Made by a program: the position numbers and the translations under genes. The notes under the pieces were generated by a model. The model saw only the letters and a list, made by a program, of their open reading frames with translations, searched no databases and was not told the DNA's origin. A stretch of DNA of 64,000 nucleotides, taken from the NCBI GenBank assembly GCA_030587365.1, contig JAUQZE010000046.1, positions 88,570-152,569 on the forward strand. The letters run 5' to 3'. Below are positions 1-8,069 of the stretch, in pieces; the stretch's first letter is position 1, and each line of letters starts with the position of its first letter. Origin of the DNA: Candidatus Freyarchaeota archaeon. Lineage in GTDB: Archaea > Asgardarchaeota > Jordiarchaeia > Jordiarchaeales > Jordiarchaeaceae.

Positions 1-2
1 AC

Positions 3-239
3 GAAGCGTTTGCCTCACCCTGTCTTGCATTTTCAAAAGACTTAAACTATGATTTTTATGATGAAAGAATTAACCCAACAGGTGGAGCAATATCTATAGG
101 GCACCCAATAGGAGCATCCGGTGTGATTTACTTCACCGAGATGGTACATTATTTAAAGAATTACAACAAGAGATACGGACTACAAATGATGTGTGGCGGC
201 GGCGGAGTAGGCATCGCCTCGGTCGTTGAACGAGTCTAA
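3..239 (+). CDS. Thiolase (acetyl-CoA acetyltransferase family), C-terminal end
   Basis: The window opens inside a gene; the last 78 codons before the TAA at 237-239 are visible. They carry the thiolase C-terminal signature NPTGGAISIGHPIGASG, whose His is a catalytic-site residue, and end with a CGGGG stretch that holds the second active-site Cys of the family. Thiolases condense or cleave acyl-CoA and acetyl-CoA. The C-terminal form, with MMCGGGG and GIASVVERV, is like bacterial biosynthetic or degradative thiolases rather than the archaeal SCP-x type. It converges on an acyl-CoA synthetase, so a fatty-acid or acyl-CoA role is likely. The upstream part lies outside the window, so substrate and full length cannot be judged. 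Confidence 0.9.
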   Translation, partial: EAFASPCLAFSKDLNYDFYDERINPTGGAISIGHPIGASGVIYFTEMVHYLKNYNKRYGLQMMCGGGGVGIASVVERV

Positions 240-410
240 CACACAAATATCCCTTTCCATTTTTACCCCTCAAACGATAGTTTTACAAGAATGCCGACTT
301 TTCCAAAGACTCCTCACACACATACATCTCCAAGTCACACGCAATACTGAGGTTAGTTTCATAATTTTGCATTTGGAAACTCCTTTTGGACTCGAATCGT
401 CTGGTATGGT

Positions 411-2090
411 TTAAGTCTTTTCCGTTAGCATTCTTTTCAGTATTTTTCCAGAACCGCTCCTCGGAAGCTCGTTCACAAACTCTATCTCCTTTGGATACTT
501 ATACTCAGCCATTTTCCTCTTAGCCCACTCCTTCAGCTTTTCCTCAGTAGTCCTTCCTTTATAATCAGGTCTAAGAACCACATAGGCCTTAACACTCTCA
601 CCCTGTTGAGGATCCGGTACTCCCACTATGGCTGCTTGGTAGACCGCAGGATGTTTCCTTAGTAGTCGTTCAACTTCAGCCGCCCAGACCTTGTAACCTG
701 AAACAATGATCATGTCTTTCTTGCGTCCCACAATGTATATGTAGCCGTCCTCGTCCATTTTCGCAATGTCTCCGGTGTAAATCCATCCGTCTCTGAGGGT
801 GGCTCTAGTCGCTTCGGGCTGGTTCCAGTATCCCTTCATAACTTGGGGTCCCTTAAAGAGGATTTCTCCCTCCTCGCCGATGGCAAGCTCCTTGGAGCCG
901 GTTTCTGTGTCCACGATTTTGGCGTCTACGTCGAAGACTGGGATTCCTATGGAGCCGTGTTTGGGTTTGTCGATGGGGTTTATTGTTACTTGGGAAATGG
1001 TTTCACTTAACCCGTATCCTTCTAGTAATTCGCAGCCTGTTACTTCTTTGAATTTATCGAAGACCGGTAGGGGAACGGGTGCTCCGCCGGAGACGCATAG
1101 TCGGAGGGAGTTTAGGTCGTAGTTCTTAGCGTAGGGGTATGTGGCGATAGCTTGGTCTATGGGTGCTACGTTGACCAGAAGGGTGACCTTGTACATTTCT
1201 ATTCCTTTTAGCATTGCTTCTAGGTCGAAGCGTGAGAGCAGCACCGTAGTGTTTCCGATATAGATGGGGCAGTTCATGGCTTGCTGCATTCCCAAAACGT
1301 TGAACAAGGGTAAAACGGAAAGGGTTACGTCCTCCTCAACAACCTTCGCCCATTCCACTCCACCTACAATGTTCACCACAGCGTTAAAGTGGGTTATCAT
1401 GGCACCCTTAGGCTCACCAGCGGTTCCCGATGTGTATTGGAGAAGAGCCAAATCTTCTTTCGGGTCGATATCCACTCTTGGAGCCTTCGCCTTATATTTC
1501 TTTAAGAGGTCGTTAAATTCGATGGTTCCCGGGAATGTTTTTTTCTCTTGCTCCATAGATACTGGAATGGGAAGAGTAGGTTTCTCGGGTAGGTAGTCCC
1601 TGCAGCTTGTAACTATTATGTTCCGAAGCCCGGTCTTCTTTACCACCCTTTGAACTGTGGGGTAAAGATAGTCCAAGGTTATTAGAATTTCTGCTTCAGA
1701 ATCATTCAGCTGGTACTCCATTTCCATCTCCTTAAACATAGGGTTAATGGGAACCACAATAGCGCCCGCTTTGAGAATACCATAATAGCTGACAACATAC
1801 TGCGGACAGTTCTCCAGCAAGAGCCCTACCCTGTCCCCCTTATTGACATTCATATCCACAAGCGCGTTAGCAAAACGGTCAGACCAATTATCCAGCTCGC
1901 CAAAGGTAATCTCATGTCCGTAGAATATGATTCCAGTCTTTTTCGGAAGTTTTTTAGCGGTGTTGCTAAGAAAAGTGAAAATGGGCACTTCAGGATAATC
2001 CAAAGACTTCGGCAAGCCCTCAGGCCAAGATTTAAACCACGGTCTCTCCATTCCAAACATCTTCTGTATAAAAAGGTTCACTGAATTCAA
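411..2090 (-). CDS. Long-chain acyl-CoA synthetase, AMP-forming (FadD-like)
   Basis: A member of the ANL superfamily, which activates a carboxylate with ATP to an acyl-adenylate and then to acyl-CoA. The usual motifs are in order: the P-loop-like YTSGTAGEPKG at residues 219-229, GYGLSE near 360, YTGDIA near 440, GRKKDMI near 455, and SGSGKILKR near the end with the adenylation Lys at about 549. The 559-residue length is normal and no membrane segment is seen. The first codon is TTG at 2090, with a TATA-like stretch about 25 bases upstream. ATG codons at residues 11 and 14 are alternatives. It converges on a thiolase, which supports acyl-CoA metabolism. The chain length of the substrate cannot be read from sequence. 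Confidence 0.92.
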   Translation of the reverse strand: MNSVNLFIQKMFGMERPWFKSWPEGLPKSLDYPEVPIFTFLSNTAKKLPKKTGIIFYGHEITFGELDNWSDRFANALVDMNVNKGDRVGLLLENCPQYVVSYYGILKAGAIVVPINPMFKEMEMEYQLNDSEAEILITLDYLYPTVQRVVKKTGLRNIIVTSCRDYLPEKPTLPIPVSMEQEKKTFPGTIEFNDLLKKYKAKAPRVDIDPKEDLALLQYTSGTAGEPKGAMITHFNAVVNIVGGVEWAKVVEEDVTLSVLPLFNVLGMQQAMNCPIYIGNTTVLLSRFDLEAMLKGIEMYKVTLLVNVAPIDQAIATYPYAKNYDLNSLRLCVSGGAPVPLPVFDKFKEVTGCELLEGYGLSETISQVTINPIDKPKHGSIGIPVFDVDAKIVDTETGSKELAIGEEGEILFKGPQVMKGYWNQPEATRATLRDGWIYTGDIAKMDEDGYIYIVGRKKDMIIVSGYKVWAAEVERLLRKHPAVYQAAIVGVPDPQQGESVKAYVVLRPDYKGRTTEEKLKEWAKRKMAEYKYPKEIEFVNELPRSGSGKILKRMLTEKT

Positions 2091-2393
2091 ATTAGAGAAT
2101 AATTCATATTTAACTATTTTTCATAGCGCATGAAAAAAGGGTCCTAACCAATCTTCAGCTTACTCTTACCATTAAAACCTATAAAATTATCTTCGAATAA
2201 ATTCTACCAAAAATAAAGCACAAAAATGAGTTTTCAAGAATAGTCAAAATCCAAGACTTGTTGCTATTAAAATATTTAACGGCTGGAAAAAGGATTTTAT
2301 CCAAAATGGTCCCGTATCCGTTAATAAAAGTTCACCAAAAAATCCTAAACTGGTTGAATTTTACAATAAATAAAAAAAGGCGAGTTAGAAAAA
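2091..2393. other. Intergenic stretch without a recognised gene
   Basis: This is AT-rich DNA between the 5' end of the acyl-CoA synthetase and the 3' end of a cysteine-rich gene, both on the minus strand. The part next to 2090 contains a TATA-like run that probably serves the synthetase. Short open stretches occur, but none has a ribosome site or a recognisable protein. Confidence 0.6.
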
Positions 2394-2861
2394 TCATTTT
2401 TCTAAAATTGCAAATTTTACTATGCAATTATTCTCCTTGTTTTCTACTTTGAAATTTAAAACTTCACCTGTATCTAGGGAACTAAGGACTCCTGTCATAA
2501 AAACACCTGCAATACACATAGGACAGCAATCATGTCCTAGAGTTTTCCCGTAGTTAGCCATATCAAGGTACATGCAATCAGCTAATTTTAGAGTAACACA
2601 GTTTCCCGAGAAAGTCAGTTCTAATTTTTCGGGGTCTGATATTTCGCCAGTCTTTACAATCTTTTTTATATCTTCTAAAAGATTCCCGTTGTTTAGGGAG
2701 AGTGTTTTACCTATAAACCGTTTGAATAAGCTATCTAATAGAGGGGCTAATAGTCTAGATGTTTGGCGTCCGATTAAAACAGGGTTTATACCTATCTTCT
2801 CTGCAGCACTGAGTAAAATGCCGAGGATTATGGCGTTATATACGGGATTAAATTTCACCAT
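2394..2861 (-). CDS. Small cysteine-rich protein sharing a domain with the next gene
   Basis: A 155-residue protein of unknown function. The N-terminal half is helical and hydrophobic without a clear signal peptide. The C-terminal half has Cys at 88, 96, 112, 113, 116 and 146 in the order DC, then CPMC followed by Ile-Ala-Gly, then a last Cys near the end. The same layout (DC, CEIC, final Cys) is visible in the first domain of the 394-residue protein encoded at 3402-4586, so I infer that the two share a sensor or ligand-binding domain of the V4R or ATC-hydrolase-like kind. A GTGAG-like ribosome site precedes the ATG. Function remains open; metal, haem or small-molecule binding by the cysteines is possible. 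Confidence 0.6.
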   Translation of the reverse strand: MVKFNPVYNAIILGILLSAAEKIGINPVLIGRQTSRLLAPLLDSLFKRFIGKTLSLNNGNLLEDIKKIVKTGEISDPEKLELTFSGNCVTLKLADCMYLDMANYGKTLGHDCCPMCIAGVFMTGVLSSLDTGEVLNFKVENKENNCIVKFAILEK

Positions 2862-3170
2862 CTAAGCTCACCTTTTATTAATTATTGCAAGATTTTCGGT
2901 ACTAGGAATGTTTAGGACAACGAAATAAGACCCCTCTTGAGGGGGTTTGCAATAACAAATCACTTTCCCACAGATTATTACCTGTAATATAATCTTTCTT
3001 TAATGAGTTATATACTTTTGTACCATCAATATATTGTTATAATATCTATTGTTACAATTTAAATTGTAGTATTTTAATATAATTAAATTTCCAATAAAAA
3101 AATTAATTTATTCAAGAATCCAGTATTTGTATCCAATTCCGATTAGCAACTGACTGAAACTAAAAAAGAA
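2862..3170. other. Intergenic stretch with one small hairpin
   Basis: No gene is seen. At 2931-2944 there is a 5-bp stem (CCCCT/AGGGG) with a four-base loop, between the 3' end of the 394-residue gene and the start of the 155-residue gene on the minus strand. It could be a transcript-end or leader structure, but it is short. Positions 3000-3110 are almost pure A and T, without a recognisable motif. Confidence 0.4.
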
Positions 3171-3355
3171 AACTATTTAGTGTACTCTTTTGAAAATTCG
3201 AGGATATACCTTTTGACAAGTTTCAGTTCCTCGTTCTGCACCCAACGTCCACAGTTAGGAATGTATCTTATCATGTAGAGTGCGTTGATTTGTAGAACGT
3301 TACTCTCAATACGAGATAATTATTATGCTGAAATAGATCTCAGGTGGACAATTAA
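3171..3355 (-). pseudogene. Decayed fragment of an epoxide-hydrolase-like gene
   Basis: The minus strand of this stretch matches the neighbouring intact alpha/beta hydrolase gene at 5142-6023. Positions 3171-3290 align with the last ~40 codons of that gene (shared stretches such as CCTCGTTCTGCACCCA and TTAGGAATGTAT). About 3300-3352 aligns with an internal piece near 5512-5556 (GCTGAAATAG.TCTCAGG). The roughly 240 bases between the two pieces are missing, and the fragment lacks the start, the nucleophile and an open frame. It is therefore a relic of a second copy that lost its middle and its 5' part. It sits about 1.8 kb from the living copy, with the 394-residue gene and a MITE-like element between. 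Confidence 0.8.
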
Positions 3356-3401
3356 AAACGAAAAAGAAAAATGGGGGGATTCAACTAATGAACGAATGTG
3401 C

Positions 3402-4586
3402 CTATTCAAAAAGCCATTGGCATCTTTTTTCTCCGTCAACTAGGCAACTGGTTTGTTCCACATGGATATCACTTGAACCTACGAGTCCTCTGAGGCAGCT
3501 ATCGCAAGAGACGCATCCACACTTTATTGCTTCTGCTTCCTCTGTAATACCAAGACTAGCCATTTCATAGCTGAGGGGGTCTTTCAACATTTCCTCAACC
3601 ATGTTTCTCCAGAGACAGTTGCTAACCTCAAACCAGCCGTCCCTGACTGCGCCGTCCAGCTTCATCACGGTGGAGTAGAGTACCGCAACTTTCTCAGCTC
3701 TTCCTGCTTCTCCATTAAGACCGAATCTCTGCCTCCACCCGGATATCATCGGTGGAAATCCGCCTATAATCAGGTCTGCGGCTGCTTTTCCGGCTGTTTC
3801 TGAAGCCTTGTAGGAGATTCCCTTTCCAAGAATGCTATAGGCGCTGTAACATGTGGTCATCACTAATCCGCGTAATACTAACGATGTGATCTCAAGTAGG
3901 TAGGCTAATGCCTGTTCTTTTTTCTCCTCCTCACTCGCCCTTTGATCTACTATTTTGGGGTTTGAAATAGCTTTGGGTAAATAGTTTTTTTTGACGAAGT
4001 TCAGATCTTTTGAGAGAAGTGTTGAGAGGTACTCCTCGAGTGGAAGTTGCGCTTTTATTTCGTAATGGGCAAGTCCGTGGGGTACACCGTCCTTAATGTA
4101 GAAGTCACATTTTTCGTCTCCCGCGGGAATATGTGTTACTCTCGACACTCCGGCTCTGCCTTGTGTAACGTACTTTGCTGCGCCTCTAACATATCCCACG
4201 CAGATCTCGCAAGTCATAGGGTCAACCAATAAGCTTGCCATAGGTGCAAAGGGGCAGTCATACACGGACAGTTTCACGTCTCCGTCCTCTGTCTGTTCTA
4301 TCGTGTGGGGCATCAGGACCGAGTCCATGACCAAGTCCTGTATTCTTCCAATGTCAATTAGTTTTTTGCCGAATCCGAAGTCATTGGTTAGTTTATTTCC
4401 CACATATTTTCCTGTTGCTACTGCTCCTCTGAGCAGTATTCCTCTGGCTCCCTCACCAAAGTTTTTAACAAACTCTCCACCGAAAGTGGTTATCTGCATA
4501 CCCGCTAGGAACATGCCATCAACAAAAGCGGTCTCCAAGCTCAATCCGTAAGATCTCGCTCTCCTAAACATCTCACTCCAAACCAT
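3402..4586 (-). CDS. Two-domain cysteine-rich sensor-like protein (V4R/ATC-hydrolase-like)
   Basis: A 394-residue soluble protein built from two similar halves of about 180 residues. Half one ends with Cys 111, 126, 129 and 160, in a DC...CEIC...KC pattern. Half two ends with Cys 356, 358, 361, 364, 381 and 389, with the closing SCLVDGEKRCQW. A final Cys-x7-Cys with aromatic residues is typical of V4R (4-vinyl-reductase-like) and ATC-hydrolase-like domains, which bind small hydrophobic ligands or metals and often act as sensors. The assignment is by pattern only. The 155-residue gene downstream on the same strand has one such domain. No catalytic site can be named. The ATG at 4586 is the only sensible start. 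Confidence 0.6.
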   Translation of the reverse strand: MVWSEMFRRARSYGLSLETAFVDGMFLAGMQITTFGGEFVKNFGEGARGILLRGAVATGKYVGNKLTNDFGFGKKLIDIGRIQDLVMDSVLMPHTIEQTEDGDVKLSVYDCPFAPMASLLVDPMTCEICVGYVRGAAKYVTQGRAGVSRVTHIPAGDEKCDFYIKDGVPHGLAHYEIKAQLPLEEYLSTLLSKDLNFVKKNYLPKAISNPKIVDQRASEEEKKEQALAYLLEITSLVLRGLVMTTCYSAYSILGKGISYKASETAGKAAADLIIGGFPPMISGWRQRFGLNGEAGRAEKVAVLYSTVMKLDGAVRDGWFEVSNCLWRNMVEEMLKDPLSYEMASLGITEEAEAIKCGCVSCDSCLRGLVGSSDIHVEQTSCLVDGEKRCQWLFE

Positions 4587-4838
4587 TATTCATCAACTCT
4601 AGACATCTTTCAAACGGTTTCCTCACAATCAGATAACTTGATCCTTTTTCTAAATTTTATAATAAGCATTTGAAATCAGGATCTAGAATTTAATCTTTTT
4701 TCTAGCATTGCGTTGTCTTTTGGTTAATAGTAGTCGAGAGGTAGAATCTAACACGCCAAAGATGAACTTTATTTCTTGTAAACCTCTCCCAAATTAAAAT
4801 AGGAATATCTAAATATTTAAATATAACTTATATAACTT

Positions 4839-5015
4839 ACTTTCCGCACCCTTCGAAAATTTTGTATTTTTTCGTTTTTCCCAATTGCTGCTTGTTTCTC
4901 CTGCACGGATTCGGAGCTTCTTGAAAATTTATGCGGGGAAAGGTTTCTACTTCCTTCACAAGCTTGCGAATTGCACAAAAATAGGAAAAAATAAACCAAA
5001 GGTGCGGAAAGTGGG
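4839..5015. mobile_element. MITE-like element with 12-bp inverted ends and 9-bp target duplication
   Basis: The element begins ACTTTCCGCACC at 4839-4850 and its right end carries the exact complement, GGTGCGGAAAGT, at 5001-5012, followed by GGG. Immediately outside both ends is the direct repeat ATATAACTT (4830-4838 and 5016-5024), as expected for a target-site duplication. The 177-bp interior has no convincing gene; a short minus-strand open frame runs through it but has no start signal. This is the form of a miniature inverted-repeat element mobilised by a transposase encoded elsewhere. The left flank also has ATATAACTT at 4821-4829, so the target itself was already repetitive. The parent insertion sequence is not in the window. 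Confidence 0.7.
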
Positions 5016-5141
5016 ATATAACTTTAACTTTTTATATCTTATTAACTGAATTGTAATTTTCGCAATAAATAAAAAAATAATAATTTACTTTATTCATTAT
5101 CCTATTTTTCTCACACCTATGAGAGATTAAAAATTGAAAAA

Positions 5142-6023
5142 CTATTTGGTGTAATCCCTCAGAAATTCTAGTATATACTTGTTGACAAGTTTTGGTTCCT
5201 CGTTCTGCACCCAGTGACCGCATTTAGGAATGTATTTTATCGTGTAGGGTGCGTCGATGTATTTCTCTGCACCTTTGCTGACCTCCAGTGTGAGGGCTAG
5301 ATCCTCCTCTCCCCAGATTACTAGGGTGGGGCTGGTTATTTTTGGAAATTTTAGTGGGATTTCTTCCATGAAGATTTCGGGTCTTATGTTTGCGCGATAA
5401 TAGTTAATGCCTGCGGTCAGCGCTCCGGGTTTCGACCAAGCCTCCACGAACTTTTCCAAGTCCTCATCGCTGAAGACGCCCTTTTTAACGGTTGATGTGC
5501 GGAGCATTTCTCTCATAGCGAGGTAATTGCTTCTGCTGAAATAGCTCTCAGGAACCTTCTCTTTCTGGAAGAAAAAGACGTACCAGCTCTTCTGAAGCTG
5601 TCTCGGAATATACTTTGCCTTTTCCTGCCAAACCGCTGGGTGTGGAACGTTCATAATAATCAGCCTCTCTGTGGCTTCTGGGTGTGCCATAGCGAAGGCC
5701 CAAGACACGATGGCTCCCCAGTCGTGACCCACAATTATCGCCTTCTCCTCTCCAAAGGCTTTGATAAGACCCATAACATCCTCAACCAGCAGGTTCAGCC
5801 CATATTTTTCTACACCCTCGGGTTTTTCGCTCTCATTGTAACCCCTCATGTCTGGAGCTACAACCTTGAAATATTTAGCCATAACGGGTATCTGGTGCCT
5901 CCAGGAATACCAGAACTCGGGAAACCCGTGTAACATTATCATTAGTTTCCCCTGGCCTTGGACAACACAGTGGAGACGAATCCCGTTAGTTTCAACAAAT
6001 TTGTGCTCCCATGTTTCGCTCAA
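5142..6023 (-). CDS. Alpha/beta hydrolase, epoxide hydrolase-like
   Basis: A complete 293-residue alpha/beta hydrolase. The oxyanion motif HGFPE is at 32-36. The nucleophile elbow GHDWGA (99-104) has Asp 101 instead of Ser, which is the mark of epoxide hydrolases and haloalkane dehalogenases. The acid is probably Asp 241 in GEED, and the catalytic His is 270 in CGHW. An Asp nucleophile attacks an epoxide or halide carbon and His activates water to release the diol or alcohol. HGFPE and the lid tyrosines favour epoxide hydrolase. There is no signal peptide, so it is cytosolic. The physiological substrate is unknown. A broken copy lies downstream at 3171-3355. Confidence 0.85.
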   Translation of the reverse strand: MSETWEHKFVETNGIRLHCVVQGQGKLMIMLHGFPEFWYSWRHQIPVMAKYFKVVAPDMRGYNESEKPEGVEKYGLNLLVEDVMGLIKAFGEEKAIIVGHDWGAIVSWAFAMAHPEATERLIIMNVPHPAVWQEKAKYIPRQLQKSWYVFFFQKEKVPESYFSRSNYLAMREMLRTSTVKKGVFSDEDLEKFVEAWSKPGALTAGINYYRANIRPEIFMEEIPLKFPKITSPTLVIWGEEDLALTLEVSKGAEKYIDAPYTIKYIPKCGHWVQNEEPKLVNKYILEFLRDYTK

Positions 6024-6207
6024 CTCTAATTAGCCTCCTCTTAACAAACTATTTTTCTTCAAGGAATCTGCATATCTCTTTCTGTATACGTGGAGTTCAG
6101 TTGGACATGCATTAATTTCTTTCTCAAGAACTTTAGCTGTCAAAGGACTCTTACAATACTCGGTAATATTGATATAGTTTTAAAGGGGGTTAAGCTAAGT
6201 TTTAAAC

Positions 6208-6915
6208 ATGGATTCTGTGAAGGAAATCGTTAAGGAAATCACCGTTAAACTGGGTGGATTATTCTCAAAGGAACTCGGAATAAACCTGCAAGAGAAAATT
6301 TCAGATGAAGTATTCAAATGGTTCGTAGCCTCCCTCCTCTTCGGAGCCAGAATTTCAGAAACAATAGCTAAAAATACCTACCGCGAATTCGAAAAGGATG
6401 ATCTCCTAACTCCTGAAAAAATTCTAAGGAAAGGCTGGGATGGACTGGTTTTCACTCTCGATAAAGGCGGGTACGTGAGATACGATTACAAAACAGCCGA
6501 CAAGTTTTTGGAAGTGATGGGCAACCTGATAAAGAAATACAAAGGAGACTTGAATTATCTTCACGAAGAGTCAACCAATTCTAGGGATCTGGAACAAAGA
6601 TTGAAGAATCTCGGAAAAGGAATAGGAAATGTAACCGTTAATATTTTCTTAAGGGAACTCAGAGAAATTTGGGACAAGGCGAATCCTCGCCCTCAAGACC
6701 TAACCGTTAAAGCAGCTAAAAATCTGAGATTACTCAGGGAAGTAAATATTGAATCAAGCCTCGAAGAGCTTTTTAAAATCTGGGACCTAAACAAAGTGGA
6801 GGGGTACCGTTTTTCAAACTTTGAAACTGCTTTACTCCGAATAGGAAAAGACTACTGCCGAAAAAACAAATGCAACGTATGCCCCGCAGAAACATTCTGT
6901 ACACGCCAATCTTGA
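6208..6915 (+). CDS. HhH-GPD-like protein with a C-terminal iron-sulfur loop (DNA glycosylase family)
   Basis: A 235-residue protein with the layout of the endonuclease III superfamily. A helix-hairpin-helix near 132-150 (LKNLGKGIGNVTVNIFLRE) is present, as is a C-terminal four-cysteine loop at Cys 217, 222, 225 and 231. Spacing of the cysteines is C-x4-C-x2-C-x5-C, against C-x6-C-x2-C-x5-C in classical endonuclease III, so this is a divergent branch. Such proteins remove damaged bases from DNA and the cluster helps DNA binding. I cannot point to the usual catalytic Lys/Asp pair with confidence, so activity is uncertain. It is convergent with the tungstate transporter operon. A TATA-like element and TTAAAGGGGG precede the ATG. 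Confidence 0.7.
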   Translation: MDSVKEIVKEITVKLGGLFSKELGINLQEKISDEVFKWFVASLLFGARISETIAKNTYREFEKDDLLTPEKILRKGWDGLVFTLDKGGYVRYDYKTADKFLEVMGNLIKKYKGDLNYLHEESTNSRDLEQRLKNLGKGIGNVTVNIFLRELREIWDKANPRPQDLTVKAAKNLRLLREVNIESSLEELFKIWDLNKVEGYRFSNFETALLRIGKDYCRKNKCNVCPAETFCTRQS

Positions 6916-6943
6916 AGATGCAGTCTTTACGTCTAAAAATTTT

Positions 6944-8065
6944 TCATTTAATTACGTGTACCGCCGAGGATTTAAATAGAACGTATACGTTCGTTCCGGG
7001 ACTTATTTCCAATTCTTCTAGGGAAATTCTTGATATTAAGCAACTTATAGGTATACTGTTTATGCCTATCTCCAGCTTAAAGAGAGAGCCATGAGGTGTA
7101 ACACTATATGTTTTTCCTCTCAGAACGTTACGCGCACTTGTTAGTGGTTTCCCCCTGGCAATGATAATGTCCTCCGGTCTTATCATAATTTTCACATCTT
7201 GGCCTATTTGCAAATCGGGGTCGAAGGGTACGCTGATTTCAATGTCCCCCACAATTACCTGCGAGAGCCCTTCTTTTGGTCGGTTCTCTAAAACCCTGCC
7301 TTCAAGAATGTTTTCCGCCTCTGTGAAAGAAGCCACAAATTCGGTTTGGGGTCTGTAAAAAATGTCTTCTGCTTTTCCTATCTGTTCTATTCTACCACTG
7401 TGAATTATGGCTACGCGGTCAGCCATGGTTCTTGCTTCATTTTGGTCGTGAGTCACGTAGATGGATGTTAGTTCGTATTCTCTCTGGACTCTCAATATTT
7501 CACTTCTCACACTTTTTCTAACGCTAACATCTAGGTTACTGAGAGGCTCGTCAAAAAGCAAAAGTCTGGGTTGAACAACCAACGCTCTCGCAAGAGCGAC
7601 TCTCTGTTTCTCCCCGCCACTTAGAGTTTCCGGTTTGCGATACCTCAAATGATACAAATCTAACTTATATAAAACATCTTTAACACGTTCAATTACGATA
7701 TCCTTTTTCATTTTCCGTGAAAATAAACCGTAAGCAATGTTATCCGCCACATTCATGTGGGGAAAAAGAGAGAAGTCCTGAAAAACCATGCATATTTCCC
7801 TCTTATTTGGGGGAACCTTATCTATACATTCTCCGTCTAGGTAAATGTGTCCTGAATCCTGTTTGATTAAGCCACAGATTATGTGTAACAGGGTGCTTTT
7901 TCCACAACCCGTGGAACCCAGTATGACTAGTAATTCTCCTTTTTTCGTCTCTAGGCTTAATTCCCTCAAAACAGGGTTTTCCCTCTTCAAGTCAGAAAGC
8001 CTTTCTCTTAAGCTCACTGGTTCCCTGAAGGTTTTACTTATCCTTTCCAACACTAAGAAAGCCAT
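6944..8065 (-). CDS. wtpC: Tungstate/molybdate ABC transporter, ATP-binding protein
   Basis: The ATPase of an oxyanion importer. Walker A GSTGCGKST is at 50-58, the Q-loop VFQDF near 95, the signature LSGGEKQR at 148-155, Walker B LLLFDEP at 168-174 and the switch THD near 205. The C-terminal 120 residues form a TOBE-like region, where related ModC/WtpC proteins bind the oxyanion and shut transport off. It is last in a three-gene operon with permease and binding protein, only a few bases after the permease stop. Sequence cannot tell tungstate from molybdate. The tungsten-type aldehyde oxidoreductase at 17729-19600 makes tungstate the more likely cargo. Confidence 0.88.
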   Translation of the reverse strand: MAFLVLERISKTFREPVSLRERLSDLKRENPVLRELSLETKKGELLVILGSTGCGKSTLLHIICGLIKQDSGHIYLDGECIDKVPPNKREICMVFQDFSLFPHMNVADNIAYGLFSRKMKKDIVIERVKDVLYKLDLYHLRYRKPETLSGGEKQRVALARALVVQPRLLLFDEPLSNLDVSVRKSVRSEILRVQREYELTSIYVTHDQNEARTMADRVAIIHSGRIEQIGKAEDIFYRPQTEFVASFTEAENILEGRVLENRPKEGLSQVIVGDIEISVPFDPDLQIGQDVKIMIRPEDIIIARGKPLTSARNVLRGKTYSVTPHGSLFKLEIGINSIPISCLISRISLEELEISPGTNVYVLFKSSAVHVIK

Positions 8066-8069
8066 TTTT

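Noticed and set aside
226..414. Plus-strand open frame of 62 codons after the thiolase
   Set aside because: It starts inside the thiolase stop region without a ribosome site and has no protein-like composition.
3388..3570. Plus-strand 60-codon frame at the end of the 394-residue gene
   Set aside because: It is antisense to the conserved Cys-rich end of that gene and has no independent support.
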